Shown: positions 1-8,978, counted from the stretch's first letter. The stretch is DNA of 53,872 bases from Actinomycetes bacterium (GCA_025355665.1 JANXZF010000133.1:1-53872), one strand, 5' to 3'. Notes: generated from the letters alone by a model not told the origin. A program made the numbers and translations.

Positions 1-978
1 GTCTGGGTTATCGCCGCCCTTGGTCTAAATATCGTCGTTGGTTATGCAGGTTTGCTCGACTTGGGTTTTGTGGCGTTCTGGGCAATTGGCGGTTACACCG
101 CGGGATGGTTTATGTCATCCTTTTTCAGACAGGTGAACATCCACATTCTCAGCACTTCGCCAAAGGTTGTTCCTGGCATGCACATCAGCTTCTGGGGAGT
201 CATCTTCATTGGGGGATTGATCTGTGCCTTCTTTGGATTGATTATCGGCGCACCAACCCTTCGGCTCAAGAGCGACTACTTGGCACTCGTGACTCTTGGA
301 TTTGGCGAAATCATTCCGCAGTTCTTCGTCAACGGATCCAATATCGGTGGATTCAACTTGACCAATGGAACTCAAGGTATTTCGCCAGTCGACAACATTG
401 GAGTTCCAGGCAGGTCCTTAAGCCCCTTCGACTTTAGTTGGAAGTTCTTCATTTTCGTCCTTCTTACCGCGTTCATGGTCTTCATGTCCCTTCGTTTGCG
501 CACCGGGCGCTTAGGCCGCGCTTGGTTGGCAATTCGCGAAGACGAGCTCGCAGCAAGTATGATGGGCGTGCCGCTCATGAGAACTAAATTGTCGGCGTAT
601 GCGGTTGGTGCATTTTCGGGTGGAGTAGGCGGCGTCGCTTACGCGACACACGTCGGCGGGGTCTTTGCCGACCGATTCAACTTTTCTATTTCGATCATTT
701 TGCTAGCGATGGTTGTACTCGGCGGCATGGGAAACGTTTGGGGAGTCATGGTCGGCGCCCTCCTGCTCGCGTGGATCAACTCCACTGGATTGCCGGCATT
801 CGGCGATCTTGTGAATAACACTTTCCACACGACGATCAATTTTCCTTCCTATAACTTCTTACTCTTTGGCGGTGCGTTGGTCTTGATGATGCTCTTTAGA
901 CGCGAGGGATTGATCCCAGAGTCACGATTGAAGGCGATACTCCACGAAGACGACGAATCTAGTGGGGGTGCTGAATAA
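1..978 (+). CDS. livM: LivM branched-chain amino-acid ABC transporter permease (5' partial)
   Basis: Inner-membrane permease of the LIV (HAAT-family) importer for leucine, isoleucine, valine or related substrates. The frame is open from base 1, so the gene runs off the left edge. The ORF-track start at 52 is an internal TTG, because the codons before it already encode family sequence (LGLNIVVGYAGLLDLGF). About 325 residues are visible, with several hydrophobic segments and the permease loop near residues 175-190 (RIREDELAASMMGV-type; here AIREDELAASMMGVP), which docks onto the ATPases. It overlaps livG (TAATG), so translation is coupled. The partner permease livH and the binding protein livJ are expected upstream, outside the window. 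Substrate preference cannot be told from the permease alone. Confidence 0.95.
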   Translation, partial: VWVIAALGLNIVVGYAGLLDLGFVAFWAIGGYTAGWFMSSFFRQVNIHILSTSPKVVPGMHISFWGVIFIGGLICAFFGLIIGAPTLRLKSDYLALVTLGFGEIIPQFFVNGSNIGGFNLTNGTQGISPVDNIGVPGRSLSPFDFSWKFFIFVLLTAFMVFMSLRLRTGRLGRAWLAIREDELAASMMGVPLMRTKLSAYAVGAFSGGVGGVAYATHVGGVFADRFNFSISIILLAMVVLGGMGNVWGVMVGALLLAWINSTGLPAFGDLVNNTFHTTINFPSYNFLLFGGALVLMMLFRREGLIPESRLKAILHEDDESSGGAE

Positions 979-1757
979 TGACTTCAGCACTTAGAGCGGA
1001 CAACATCACCGTTAAGTTTGGCGGACTCATTGCCGTCAATTCGGTTTCCTTTGATATTCCTACTGGCAAAATTGTAAGTTTGATCGGACCGAATGGGGCA
1101 GGCAAGACGACTTTCTTTAACGTTTTGACGGGACTTTATAAGCCGACAAGTGGCAACGTATTGTTTGGAGAAGACGACATCACGGCAATGGCGCCACACA
1201 AAATCGCAGCGGGTGGGCTTGCTCGTACGTTCCAGAATATTCGCCTATTCGGTCTTATGACTGCAGAAGAAAATGTAATGGTGGCGATGCATTCCCACTT
1301 GAAGGCTGGAATCTTGGCCACCATATTCCGCACGCCTGGCCAACGTCGCGAGGAGCGCGAATCACGTGAGCAAGCCCGCGAACTTCTAAATTTTGTCGGC
1401 ATCGGCAAGTGGGCGGGAGAGTATGCACGAAATCTTTCCTACGGTGACCAACGTCGACTTGAAGTGGCGCGTGCTTTGGCTCTGAAACCTAGAGTCCTGC
1501 TTCTTGATGAACCCACAGCGGGCATGAACCCTCAAGAATCCCTAACATTTATTGATTTTGTGTATCGCGTACGCGATGAGCAGAATGTCTCCATTCTCCT
1601 CATTGAACACGATATGAGCGTGGTTATGTCTGTCTCCGAGCGAATTACGGTTCTAGATCAAGGCGAGAAGATCGCAGAAGGATCGCCTTCCGACATTAAA
1701 TCCAACCAACGCGTCATCGAGGCCTACCTGGGCAAAGCCAAGGGAGAGAAGGCATGA
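978..1757 (+). CDS. livG: LivG branched-chain amino-acid ABC transporter ATPase
   Basis: One of the two cytoplasmic ATPases that power the LIV importer. The 259-residue protein shows Walker A GPNGAGKTT near residue 37, the signature region LSYGDQRRLEVARAL near 155, Walker B LLLDEPTAGMN and an H-loop histidine in LLIEHDMSVV. The YGDQRR form of the signature (instead of SGGQ) is typical of LivG rather than LivF. The start ATG overlaps the livM stop and the end overlaps livF by ATGA, so all three are one operon. Function as a LivG/LivF heterodimer is family knowledge. Confidence 0.95.
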   Translation: MTSALRADNITVKFGGLIAVNSVSFDIPTGKIVSLIGPNGAGKTTFFNVLTGLYKPTSGNVLFGEDDITAMAPHKIAAGGLARTFQNIRLFGLMTAEENVMVAMHSHLKAGILATIFRTPGQRREERESREQARELLNFVGIGKWAGEYARNLSYGDQRRLEVARALALKPRVLLLDEPTAGMNPQESLTFIDFVYRVRDEQNVSILLIEHDMSVVMSVSERITVLDQGEKIAEGSPSDIKSNQRVIEAYLGKAKGEKA

Positions 1758-2467
1758 GTACTCTTCTTGAAGTCAAAGATTTGCAAGTTGCCTATGGTTC
1801 GATTCTTGCAGTTAAGAATGTGTCATTAACCGTCAACGAGGGCGAAATTGTCACATTGATTGGCTCAAATGGAGCGGGTAAGTCAACCACGTTGCGCACC
1901 ATTTCGGGTCTATTGAAACCGAAAGCAGGAACCATCACCTTCGCTGGTGAACGTATTGACGGCAAAGAGGGTCATGAAATCGTTAGTAAGGGACTTTGCC
2001 AATCCCCAGAAGGCCGCAGAATTTTTCCAAGGATGTCGGTCCGTGAAAATCTGGAACTCGGTGCTTTCCTTCGAAACGACAAGTCCGCTATCGAAAGTGA
2101 CATGCAGCGAGTCTTGGAATTGTTCCCACGCCTTCGAGAACGAATCGAACAGAAGGGTGGCACAATGTCGGGCGGTGAGCAACAGATGTTGGCGGTCGCT
2201 CGTGCCATGATGGGCGCACCGAAACTTCTCTTGCTTGATGAGCCCTCGATGGGCCTTGCTCCTGTACTCGTCGACATAATCTTTGAAACGATCGTAAAGA
2301 TTCGCGAGCAAGGAATCACGATTTTGCTTATTGAACAAAATGCCGCGGCCGCGCTAGATGTTGCTGACCGGGCCTATGTTCTTGAATCTGGTTCGATCAA
2401 GATGAGCGGTAATGCATCCGACCTTGCAAAGGACGAAGCCGTCACAAAGGCCTACCTCGGCGGTTAA
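1754..2467 (+). CDS. livF: LivF branched-chain amino-acid ABC transporter ATPase
   Basis: Second ATPase of the LIV importer, 237 residues, the usual LivF length. Walker A is GSNGAGKST, the signature is MSGGEQQMLAVARAMM, and Walker B is LLLDEPSMGLAP, the LivF-typical wording. It starts inside the livG stop (ATGA) and is the last gene of the operon. It ends only 10 bp from the convergent thioesterase gene, and no clear intrinsic terminator is visible in that gap. Confidence 0.95.
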   Translation: MSTLLEVKDLQVAYGSILAVKNVSLTVNEGEIVTLIGSNGAGKSTTLRTISGLLKPKAGTITFAGERIDGKEGHEIVSKGLCQSPEGRRIFPRMSVRENLELGAFLRNDKSAIESDMQRVLELFPRLRERIEQKGGTMSGGEQQMLAVARAMMGAPKLLLLDEPSMGLAPVLVDIIFETIVKIREQGITILLIEQNAAAALDVADRAYVLESGSIKMSGNASDLAKDEAVTKAYLGG

Positions 2468-2476
2468 GAAGAAATA

Positions 2477-2896
2477 CTACCGAGGCGCCAATATTAAGCA
2501 GGTAATTCTTGCGGTGCACGTGCGCTGTCCTTCGTCATTTGTAATCACAACTTCGTAACAGCACAGTGTCTTGCCCAGCGAAATCGGAGTGGCAACTGCC
2601 ATGACGGTTCCTTTTGTCGCTGATCGGTGATGCGTTGCATTTATGTCCACGCCAACAATCCGACGGGATGGACCCGCATGGAGTTGAGTACCGATGGAAC
2701 CGAGACTTTCGGCCAAGACGACATTCGCGCCACCGTGAAGTAAGCCTAGCGGTTGGGTATTTCCTTCAACCGGCATAGTCGCAACCAGACGCATGGGCGA
2801 AGCCTCGAGAATCTGAATACCCATTTTTTGATCGAGGGCGCCGCTTCCACGCACCCTCAATTGCGTCATGAAATCGGAATCGTCTTTTTCGCTCAT
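2477..2896 (-). CDS. PaaI-family hotdog-fold thioesterase
   Basis: Predicted acyl-CoA thioesterase of the PaaI/YbgC-like hotdog superfamily, about 139 residues. The catalytic-loop signature is LGLLHGGANVVLAESLGSIG: the HGG followed by a glutamate on the next helix is diagnostic of the family. The track ORF starts at 2932, but the ATG at 2896 (MSEKDDSDF) is preferred because a TACACT -10 box lies 8 nt upstream and the longer form would run into polA. Homologues hydrolyse aromatic or long-chain acyl-CoA, or DHNA-CoA in menaquinone synthesis; the substrate here is unknown. It is divergent from polA. Confidence 0.88.
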   Translation of the reverse strand: MSEKDDSDFMTQLRVRGSGALDQKMGIQILEASPMRLVATMPVEGNTQPLGLLHGGANVVLAESLGSIGTQLHAGPSRRIVGVDINATHHRSATKGTVMAVATPISLGKTLCCYEVVITNDEGQRTCTARITCLILAPR

Positions 2897-2930
2897 AAAC
2901 AGGAAGTGTATCTGGAATAGACTCGCGGGC
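2897..2930. promoter_or_regulatory. Back-to-back leaderless promoters for the thioesterase gene and polA
   Basis: The 34 bp between the two start codons hold both -10 boxes. On the plus strand TAGACT (2918-2923) ends 7 nt before the polA ATG. On the minus strand TACACT (plus-strand 2905-2910) ends 8 nt before the thioesterase ATG. Both place the transcription start at or next to the start codon. The -35 elements would lie inside the opposite gene and are not strongly matched. Confidence 0.6.
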
Positions 2931-5519
2931 ATGAGTGATCGGTTGCTTTTAATTGATGGGCATTCGATGGCCTATCGAGCCTTTTACGCACTGCCGGCCG
3001 AGAATTTCACAACGGCCACCGGCCAGCACACCAACGCGATTTATGGTTTTGCGACGATGCTTATCTCACTGCTGCGGGATGAGAAACCCACTCATGTGGC
3101 AGTGGCCTTTGATGTCTCTCGTAAGACTTTTCGAACCGAGAAATACCCCGAGTACAAGGCAAATCGCGCCGCCACTCCAGATGAGTTCCGTTCGCAGATG
3201 TCCTACCTTCATGAACTTGTTGGAGCCTTTGGGATTTCACAGTTCGAACGTGAAGGTTTTGAAGCCGATGATATTCTCGCCACCCTTGCCTCGCGCGCCC
3301 AGAGCAAAGGGATAGACGTCATCATCTGTTCCGGCGACCGCGATTGCTTCCAATTGGTTACCGAGAAGATCACGGTGCTCTATCCCAAGAAGGGCGTTAG
3401 CGATCTTGTGCGCATGACCCCTGATGCAATTTTTGAAAAGTACGGCATGACCCCGAGTAGTTATCCGGAGTTCGCAGCACTCCGAGGGGATCCAAGCGAC
3501 AACTTGCCATCGGTACCGGGAGTTGGTGAAAAGACAGCGGCAAAATGGGTCGTCGAATACGGTGATGTTTCGAATCTGATCGCAAACATCGACAAGATTT
3601 CTGGCAAAGTCGGAGAATCGCTTCGAAGCAACATCGATATCGTCTTGAGAAATCGCGAGCTTACCCAGTTAATTCATACAGTTCCTCTGGAGTCGCAGAT
3701 TGACGAACTTCGATGGGCGGGAGTAGACGAATCAAAGATCTTGCCACTTTTTGACTTGCTTGAATTTCGTACTTTGAAAGATCGCATCAAAGTTTTCACC
3801 AGTAGAGATTCGGCGAAGAAATCAGAAGCAGAGCCCCTGATGATGCTCCAATTTGACTCGGATCTCGAACTTCTTTCGCCCAAGGATTTGGATCAACGAA
3901 TCTCCACCCACTCGGGTGAAATCGCGATCACCTTCGAAGTTGTTGATGAAAAGGTGCACCGATATGCGGTGGCGCTTTCCTCAAAGGAGGCTTACCTTAT
4001 TCACTCTTCCAAGATGGGAGATTGGATTTCGAATCCGAAGATCGGCAAGCTTTTGCATGATGCCAAGGGTTTATCGCGAGTCACCCCAGTAGAAGGAATA
4101 CTTTTTGACACTGCTCTGGCGGCATATGTAATCAATCCAGGAGTGCGCGCGTTGGATTTAGGCGACATCGTCGCCCGATGGGGTGATGGGACAATCGCAT
4201 CCTCCAACGACTCGGAGAAGATGCTAGTCAACGGCGCAATGGCACTATTTGATCTTCGAACTTCCCTCGAGCGAGAGCTCAAGGACCGCAATGTGCTGGA
4301 CCTCTACAACAACCTTGAACTGCCGATCGCCGGACTACTTGCGAAAATGGAACGTGTAGGTGTTGCGGTGGATAAGAAGGGACTTACGGATCTACAATCC
4401 TTTTTTGCTGGAGAGGCTGAACGTGAGACCAATGCAGCATTTGAGGCGGTTGGCCATGAGTTCAATATTGCCTCGCCAAAACAGCTCCAAGTCATTCTCT
4501 TCGATGAGTTGAAATTGCCGAAGACCAAGAAGATCAAGACTGGCTACACAACCGATGCTGAATCATTGGAATGGCTTTCGGAAACAACGGGTCATCCGGT
4601 GCTCACGCATCTTCTCCGTATACGCGAGACCAACAAATTGCGTACGACCGTTGAGGGGCTCATCACTGAAGTAGCTAGTGACGGACGCATTCACACTCAC
4701 TTCCAACAGACGATCGCAGCGACCGGTCGACTTTCATCCACGGGTCCTAATCTGCAGAACATCCCCGTTCGCACCGAGGAAGGTCGTCGCATCCGTGAAT
4801 GCTTTATCGCAGGAAACGGTTACGCAACGTTATTGACTGCGGATTATAGCCAAATTGAGATGCGAATCATGGCGCATTTGTCGAATGACGAGCACCTGCT
4901 AGCAGCATTTACAAAAGGAGAGGATCTTCATTCAACCGTTGCCAGCGAAGTCTTTGGAGTTGATGCGCAGCACGTGACGCCTGAAATGCGTCGGCAGATC
5001 AAGGCCATGTCTTACGGTCTTGCCTATGGCCTTTCATCCTTTGGTCTATCGGCCCAACTTGGAATTACACCACCCGAGGCCCAGATACTTATGGACAAAT
5101 ATTTCGAACGATTCGGTGGAATCCGAGAGTACTTGAAGACCGTAGTCGAACAAGCACGTAAAGTCGGTTACACCGAAACTATTTTGGGCCGTCGACGATA
5201 TCTTCCGGATTTACTGAATGATAATCGCCAGCGCAGGGAAGTGGCCGAACGGATGGCTCTCAATGCTCCGATTCAAGGTTCCGCGGCAGACATCATCAAA
5301 CAGGCGATGCTCAATGTTGAAGTGGGACTTACGGCAAATGGATTGAAATCCCGACTGCTGTTGCAAGTGCACGATGAATTGATCTTCGAAGTAATCAGTG
5401 GCGAAGAAGAAGTCTTGACGACTGTCGTGCGAGAGGCAATGGGCTCGGCTTATCCGCTGAAGGCCCTGCTAGAGGTAAGCGTGGGGATAGGAAAGAGTTG
5501 GAACGAAGCCGCGCACTAA
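2931..5519 (+). CDS. polA: DNA polymerase I
   Basis: Replication and repair polymerase, 862 residues from the ATG at 2931 (MSDRLLLIDGHSMAYRAF). The track start at 2868 adds 21 residues unlike the family. The N-terminal 5'-nuclease domain (about 1-290) carries RKTFRTEKYPEYKANR and FEADDILAT. The middle proofreading domain is degenerate: its first motif reads ITFEVV instead of an FDxE-type acidic pair, so 3'-5' exonuclease activity is probably absent, as in mycobacterial Pol I. The polymerase domain has motif A DYSQIEMRIMAHLS, motif B RRQIKAMSYGLAYG and motif C LLLQVHDELIFEV. Motif B has tyrosine at the position equivalent to E. coli Phe762, a feature also known in mycobacterial Pol I. Transcription appears leaderless. 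Confidence 0.97.
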   Translation: MSDRLLLIDGHSMAYRAFYALPAENFTTATGQHTNAIYGFATMLISLLRDEKPTHVAVAFDVSRKTFRTEKYPEYKANRAATPDEFRSQMSYLHELVGAFGISQFEREGFEADDILATLASRAQSKGIDVIICSGDRDCFQLVTEKITVLYPKKGVSDLVRMTPDAIFEKYGMTPSSYPEFAALRGDPSDNLPSVPGVGEKTAAKWVVEYGDVSNLIANIDKISGKVGESLRSNIDIVLRNRELTQLIHTVPLESQIDELRWAGVDESKILPLFDLLEFRTLKDRIKVFTSRDSAKKSEAEPLMMLQFDSDLELLSPKDLDQRISTHSGEIAITFEVVDEKVHRYAVALSSKEAYLIHSSKMGDWISNPKIGKLLHDAKGLSRVTPVEGILFDTALAAYVINPGVRALDLGDIVARWGDGTIASSNDSEKMLVNGAMALFDLRTSLERELKDRNVLDLYNNLELPIAGLLAKMERVGVAVDKKGLTDLQSFFAGEAERETNAAFEAVGHEFNIASPKQLQVILFDELKLPKTKKIKTGYTTDAESLEWLSETTGHPVLTHLLRIRETNKLRTTVEGLITEVASDGRIHTHFQQTIAATGRLSSTGPNLQNIPVRTEEGRRIRECFIAGNGYATLLTADYSQIEMRIMAHLSNDEHLLAAFTKGEDLHSTVASEVFGVDAQHVTPEMRRQIKAMSYGLAYGLSSFGLSAQLGITPPEAQILMDKYFERFGGIREYLKTVVEQARKVGYTETILGRRRYLPDLLNDNRQRREVAERMALNAPIQGSAADIIKQAMLNVEVGLTANGLKSRLLLQVHDELIFEVISGEEEVLTTVVREAMGSAYPLKALLEVSVGIGKSWNEAAH

Positions 5520-5520
5520 G

Positions 5521-5536
5521 AAATCATTATTGATTT
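5521..5536. terminator. Small hairpin between convergent polA and MFS genes
   Basis: AAATCA, loop TTAT, TGATTT lies at the convergent junction and overlaps the end of the minus-strand gene. The stem is short and AT-rich with no clear U-run, so a role as a bidirectional terminator is only a possibility. Confidence 0.3.
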
Positions 5537-6753
5537 GGTGATGCGTTATCTTCCATCGCCTGCAAATCTTGCGTGAAGCTTGGAAGGCTCTTTGCCGCGC
5601 TGAGTCGTCCCCTCCCAAGAATGACAATCGCCAGGCCGCAACCAGTGGAGATAGTAGTAATTGCAAGGCAGACTTGAGGCGAATATGTCTTCGAAATCCA
5701 CCCCCCAGCGGCCGAACCAAATGCTGCCATAGAGCCTTCAACCGTCCATAGCCACCCCATGGATGCAGTGGCGCTGCCACGAGGGCGAACCGCCTCCATG
5801 ACTTCCCAATAGAAAACTTGTAATGCTCCTCCACAAAGTCCGATGAAGGCACCAACCAGCGCCATACTCCAGTCTGGCCGAGTAAGTGCAAGGGGGATGG
5901 AAACGGCAAACCAGAGTACGTAAGTAGTGAGCATTGATTTGAGCGGTGAAGATCGTCTTGATACGAGCCCACCTAGGAGACCGCCGATGATATTTGCGAT
6001 ACCCATCGTGCTTAAGATCCACGCGGTGCGATGGGGAACGTTTTGCAATGTTGCAAATGCGGGCACTCCGACGTTGAACGCGCCCCAACCGAAACCAATG
6101 AAAGAGCCTTCGAACATGAGAAGGAGCATGGCTGGGTGTCGCCACAGAGGCGCGGTACCTGTTTCCTTCTTCTCTGGTACCCAACCGTGAACGGATTTGT
6201 TGAAACTGAGTGCGATTCCACCTATGAGCATCGAAGCCGCACAGGTAAGTAACGCACTTGATGGATGCGACGAAAGTGCAAGTGTTGTCGCGAGGATTGG
6301 TCCGATAACGCTGGACGCATTGATAACAGATGTGTCCAGTGCGTATGCGGTTCGCAATACATCAGGGGGAACGAGCGATTTCCAGATCGGTCTGACCGAA
6401 AGGTTGATCGGGGGAGCCGTGAATCCGAGGATAAACGCGAGAACAAGTATCGAGTGGGAGCCATGAGCAAGATTGAGTAGAACGAGCATCGTCACATAGG
6501 CGGGGACAAAAATCCGGATGGGCCATTTCTGTCCGTATCGGTCAATCAAAGATCCGCGTATGCCAGAAGTGAAGGAGCCCGAGAGCGAGTTGAGTCCGAT
6601 CGCCAACCCAGCCAATGGAATTGAGTGAGTCTCATGGATCGTCTTAAAGAAGATCGAAAGTCCAACCATCCCGTAAGCCATTCGAGCGGGAAATGCACTG
6701 AAGACCAGGGGCTTCACGTAGGGCAGGCTCAGAAGTTGCCTGTAGCGATTCAT
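5527..6753 (-). CDS. Major facilitator superfamily (MFS) transporter
   Basis: Inner-membrane transporter of about 408 residues with roughly twelve hydrophobic segments and a loop-2/3-like stretch (GSLIDRYGQKWPIR, close to the MFS G-X-X-X-D-R-X-G-R-R motif). The start is set at 6753 (MNRYRQLLSLPYVKPLVF); the 26 extra residues in the track ORF (MAAIWVNSRAI...) do not look like a transporter N-terminus and sit in the rpsA promoter side. The fold resembles drug- or sugar-efflux MFS members, but the substrate cannot be inferred. It lies alone between polA and rpsA on the minus strand. Confidence 0.85.
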   Translation of the reverse strand: MNRYRQLLSLPYVKPLVFSAFPARMAYGMVGLSIFFKTIHETHSIPLAGLAIGLNSLSGSFTSGIRGSLIDRYGQKWPIRIFVPAYVTMLVLLNLAHGSHSILVLAFILGFTAPPINLSVRPIWKSLVPPDVLRTAYALDTSVINASSVIGPILATTLALSSHPSSALLTCAASMLIGGIALSFNKSVHGWVPEKKETGTAPLWRHPAMLLLMFEGSFIGFGWGAFNVGVPAFATLQNVPHRTAWILSTMGIANIIGGLLGGLVSRRSSPLKSMLTTYVLWFAVSIPLALTRPDWSMALVGAFIGLCGGALQVFYWEVMEAVRPRGSATASMGWLWTVEGSMAAFGSAAGGWISKTYSPQVCLAITTISTGCGLAIVILGRGRLSAAKSLPSFTQDLQAMEDNASPNQ

Positions 6754-6811
6754 AAGATTATTTAGTCTAACGTGGCGACCCGCACCCACGTCGGGACAAA
6801 TCGCACGCGAA

Positions 6812-6841
6812 TTGACCCAGATTGCCGCCAAACCGTACCCT
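6812..6841 (+). promoter_or_regulatory. rpsA promoter (TTGACC, 18 bp, TACCCT)
   Basis: A -35 box TTGACC (6812-6817) and a -10 box TACCCT (6836-6841) are separated by 18 bp, a strong match to the housekeeping sigma factor. The expected start near 6847 leaves a leader of about 35 nt containing the rpsA ribosome binding site. The -35 extended word TTGACCC is shared with both rRNA promoters at the end of the window. Confidence 0.75.
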
Positions 6842-6883
6842 TAGCAGCCCTATCCCTACTACTTTCTATCCCTACGGAGCAAC

Positions 6884-8275
6884 TTGAGTACCTCACCAGT
6901 AATTGCAGTAAATGATATTGGAACAGCCGCAGACTTTATGGCCGCAATTGAAGGCACCATCAGAAATTTCAATGATGGTGACCTTGTTGAAGGCATCGTC
7001 GTTCAGGTAGACCGCGACGAAGTACTGGTGGACATTGGATACAAAACCGAAGGAGTTATCCCTTCACGTGAACTCTCTATCCGCCACGATGTCGATCCAA
7101 GCGAGATCGTCAAGGTTGGCGAAAAGATTGAGGCCCTTGTTCTCCAGAAGGAAGACAAAGAAGGCCGCCTGATCCTGTCCAAGAAACGCGCACAGTATGA
7201 GCGCGCTTGGGGCGAGATCGAAGGCAAGAAGGAGCGCGACGAGGTTGTCGTCGGAACCGTTATTGAAGTTGTTAAGGGCGGCTTGATCGTTGACATCGGT
7301 CTCCGTGGCTTCCTTCCAGCTTCTCTTGTTGAAATGCGTCGCGTGCGCGACCTGACCCCGTACATCGGCAAGCAGGTTGAAGCGCGCATCATCGAATTGG
7401 ATAAGAATCGCAACAATGTGGTTCTTTCCCGTCGTGCTTACCTCGAGCAGACTCAATCCGAGTCACGCACTACCTTCCTCAACCAGTTGCAGAAGGGCCA
7501 AGTTCGAACCGGTGTTGTTTCATCTATTGTGAACTTCGGTGCATTTGTTGATTTGGGCGGAGTGGACGGGTTGGTTCACGTATCAGAGCTTTCTTGGAAG
7601 CACATTGATCATCCTGGCGAGGTTGTTGAAGTTGGCGACGAAGTAACCGTCGAAGTTCTCGAAGTTGATTTCGAGCGCGAGCGTGTTTCACTGTCGTTGA
7701 AGGCAACGCAAGAAGATCCATGGCAAGCATTCGCCCGTACGCACACCATCAACCAGGTTGTACCTGGACAGGTAACCAAGTTGGTTCCTTTCGGTGCGTT
7801 CATCCGCGTCCACGAAGGCATCGAAGGACTTGTTCACATTTCTGAGTTGGCAGAACGCCACGTAGAAATTCCTGAACAGGTTGTTCAAGTTGGCGACGAG
7901 TTGTTCGTAAAGATCATTGATATCGATCTTGAGCGCCGCAGAATTTCACTTTCTCTCAAACAGGCTAACGAAGGTCATGAAGTTGAAATCGAAGCATTCG
8001 ATCCGACTCAGTACGGTATGGCCGCTCGATATGACGGTGACGGAAATTTCATTTACCCTGAAGGTTTTGATCCAGAGTCACAGGAATGGAAGCCAGGCTA
8101 CGAGACGCAGCGCGAAGAGTGGGAGCGTCAATACGCCGAAGCCCAGATGCGCTTTATGGCTCATAAGAAGCAGAAGGACGAGGCTCGTGCAGCCGATGCC
8201 GCAGCTGCCTCCGAACCCGCCTCCGAACCTGCCTTGTCTGAATTAGCTGAAATTGCTGGAGAGGTCGCCGAATAG
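6884..8275 (+). CDS. rpsA: 30S ribosomal protein S1
   Basis: Ribosomal protein that binds mRNA on the small subunit. The 463-residue protein has four S1 RNA-binding repeats (about residues 33-105, 120-185, 205-275 and 290-360), seen from the repeated G-x-V/F-hydrophobic-VHxSE pattern (VDGLVHVSELSWKH, IEGLVHISELAERH). Four repeats is the actinobacterial form, shorter than the six of E. coli. The tail (400-463) is acidic and Ala/Glu-rich. The start is a TTG (MSTSPVIAVND) 4 nt after GGAG. It has its own promoter and a strong terminator, so it is a single-gene unit. Confidence 0.97.
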   Translation: MSTSPVIAVNDIGTAADFMAAIEGTIRNFNDGDLVEGIVVQVDRDEVLVDIGYKTEGVIPSRELSIRHDVDPSEIVKVGEKIEALVLQKEDKEGRLILSKKRAQYERAWGEIEGKKERDEVVVGTVIEVVKGGLIVDIGLRGFLPASLVEMRRVRDLTPYIGKQVEARIIELDKNRNNVVLSRRAYLEQTQSESRTTFLNQLQKGQVRTGVVSSIVNFGAFVDLGGVDGLVHVSELSWKHIDHPGEVVEVGDEVTVEVLEVDFERERVSLSLKATQEDPWQAFARTHTINQVVPGQVTKLVPFGAFIRVHEGIEGLVHISELAERHVEIPEQVVQVGDELFVKIIDIDLERRRISLSLKQANEGHEVEIEAFDPTQYGMAARYDGDGNFIYPEGFDPESQEWKPGYETQREEWERQYAEAQMRFMAHKKQKDEARAADAAAASEPASEPALSELAEIAGEVAE

Positions 8276-8300
8276 TTTTTGAGCGACTCCGTCGAAGTAA

Positions 8301-8340
8301 AGCCGGCTCCGAGAGTAATCTCGGGGTCGGTTTCTTCATT
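8301..8340 (+). terminator. Intrinsic terminator after rpsA
   Basis: A 12-bp stem (CCGGCTCCGAGA with TCTCGGGGTCGG, including two G-U pairs) closes a GTAA tetraloop and is followed by TTTCTTCATT. It lies 27 nt past the rpsA stop and before the coaE promoter. This is the clearest Rho-independent terminator in the window. Confidence 0.9.
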
Positions 8341-8353
8341 GAAGATGAAAGGC

Positions 8354-8365
8354 TAAGGTCGCATT
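8354..8365 (+). promoter_or_regulatory. Leaderless -10 box of coaE
   Basis: TAAGGT (8354-8359) ends 6 nt before the GTG start of coaE, and no Shine-Dalgarno sequence is present. It lies just downstream of the rpsA terminator. Confidence 0.6.
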
Positions 8366-8971
8366 GTGGTGCTGATCGTTGGGCTTACGGGCGGAATCGG
8401 TTCTGGTAAATCTCTGGCAGGACAGTATTTTTCTGATCTTGGCGCTAATATCTTAGATGCCGACGTCATTGCGCGTGAGGTAATTGAGCGGGGCAGCAGA
8501 GGCTTTGACCAAGTCATTGCGGCCTTTGGAGATTCCATACTTCGAGACGGACAGATCGATCGCCGAGCCCTAGCCGAGCGAGTCTTTGGAAATATGGCGG
8601 ATCGAGTCACTCTCGAATCGATCGTCCACCCGCTGGTGCGTGACGCATTCGAGGCCGCAGTCGCGCGTCTTCAAGGCGACGACATTCTCGTCTATGAAAT
8701 ACCACTTCTTGCAGAAACTGGCGCGGCCACCCGCTTCGATTTCGTGATTACGGTCGAATCTGACCTTGATATTCGAACTGATCGACTGATAAAACGAGGG
8801 ATGTTGGGGTCGGAAATTGACGCTCGAATCCGAGCGCAAGCTTCGCCGGAGGAAAGAATGTCAGTGGCTGGGTATGTAATTACCAATAATGGAACCCCTG
8901 ACGAGTTGTTACGCCACATCGAATACGTGTGGGAGAAGATCCTGCCATCTATGCAGCGCGAGAAAAAATGA
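8366..8971 (+). CDS. coaE: Dephospho-CoA kinase
   Basis: Catalyses the last step of coenzyme A synthesis, ATP-dependent phosphorylation of the ribose 3'-OH of dephospho-CoA. The 201-residue protein starts with the P-loop GLTGGIGSGKS and contains LDADVIAREV, the substrate-binding aspartate region, and the lid VYEIPLLAE. It is the single-domain form; the mycobacterial enzyme carries an extra C-terminal domain that is absent here. The GTG start is chosen by the upstream -10 box. It sits between rpsA and uvrB, its usual actinobacterial place. Confidence 0.96.
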   Translation: MVLIVGLTGGIGSGKSLAGQYFSDLGANILDADVIAREVIERGSRGFDQVIAAFGDSILRDGQIDRRALAERVFGNMADRVTLESIVHPLVRDAFEAAVARLQGDDILVYEIPLLAETGAATRFDFVITVESDLDIRTDRLIKRGMLGSEIDARIRAQASPEERMSVAGYVITNNGTPDELLRHIEYVWEKILPSMQREKK

Positions 8972-8978
8972 CGAAGAC

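Noticed and set aside
2868-2930. Longer polA start in the ORF track
   Set aside because: The added residues do not match DNA polymerase I and would overlap the thioesterase gene; ATG 2931 has a correctly spaced -10 box.
5469-5972. Minus-strand ORF of 167 residues across the polA-MFS junction
   Set aside because: Overlaps both the end of polA and the MFS gene in another frame; no family features.
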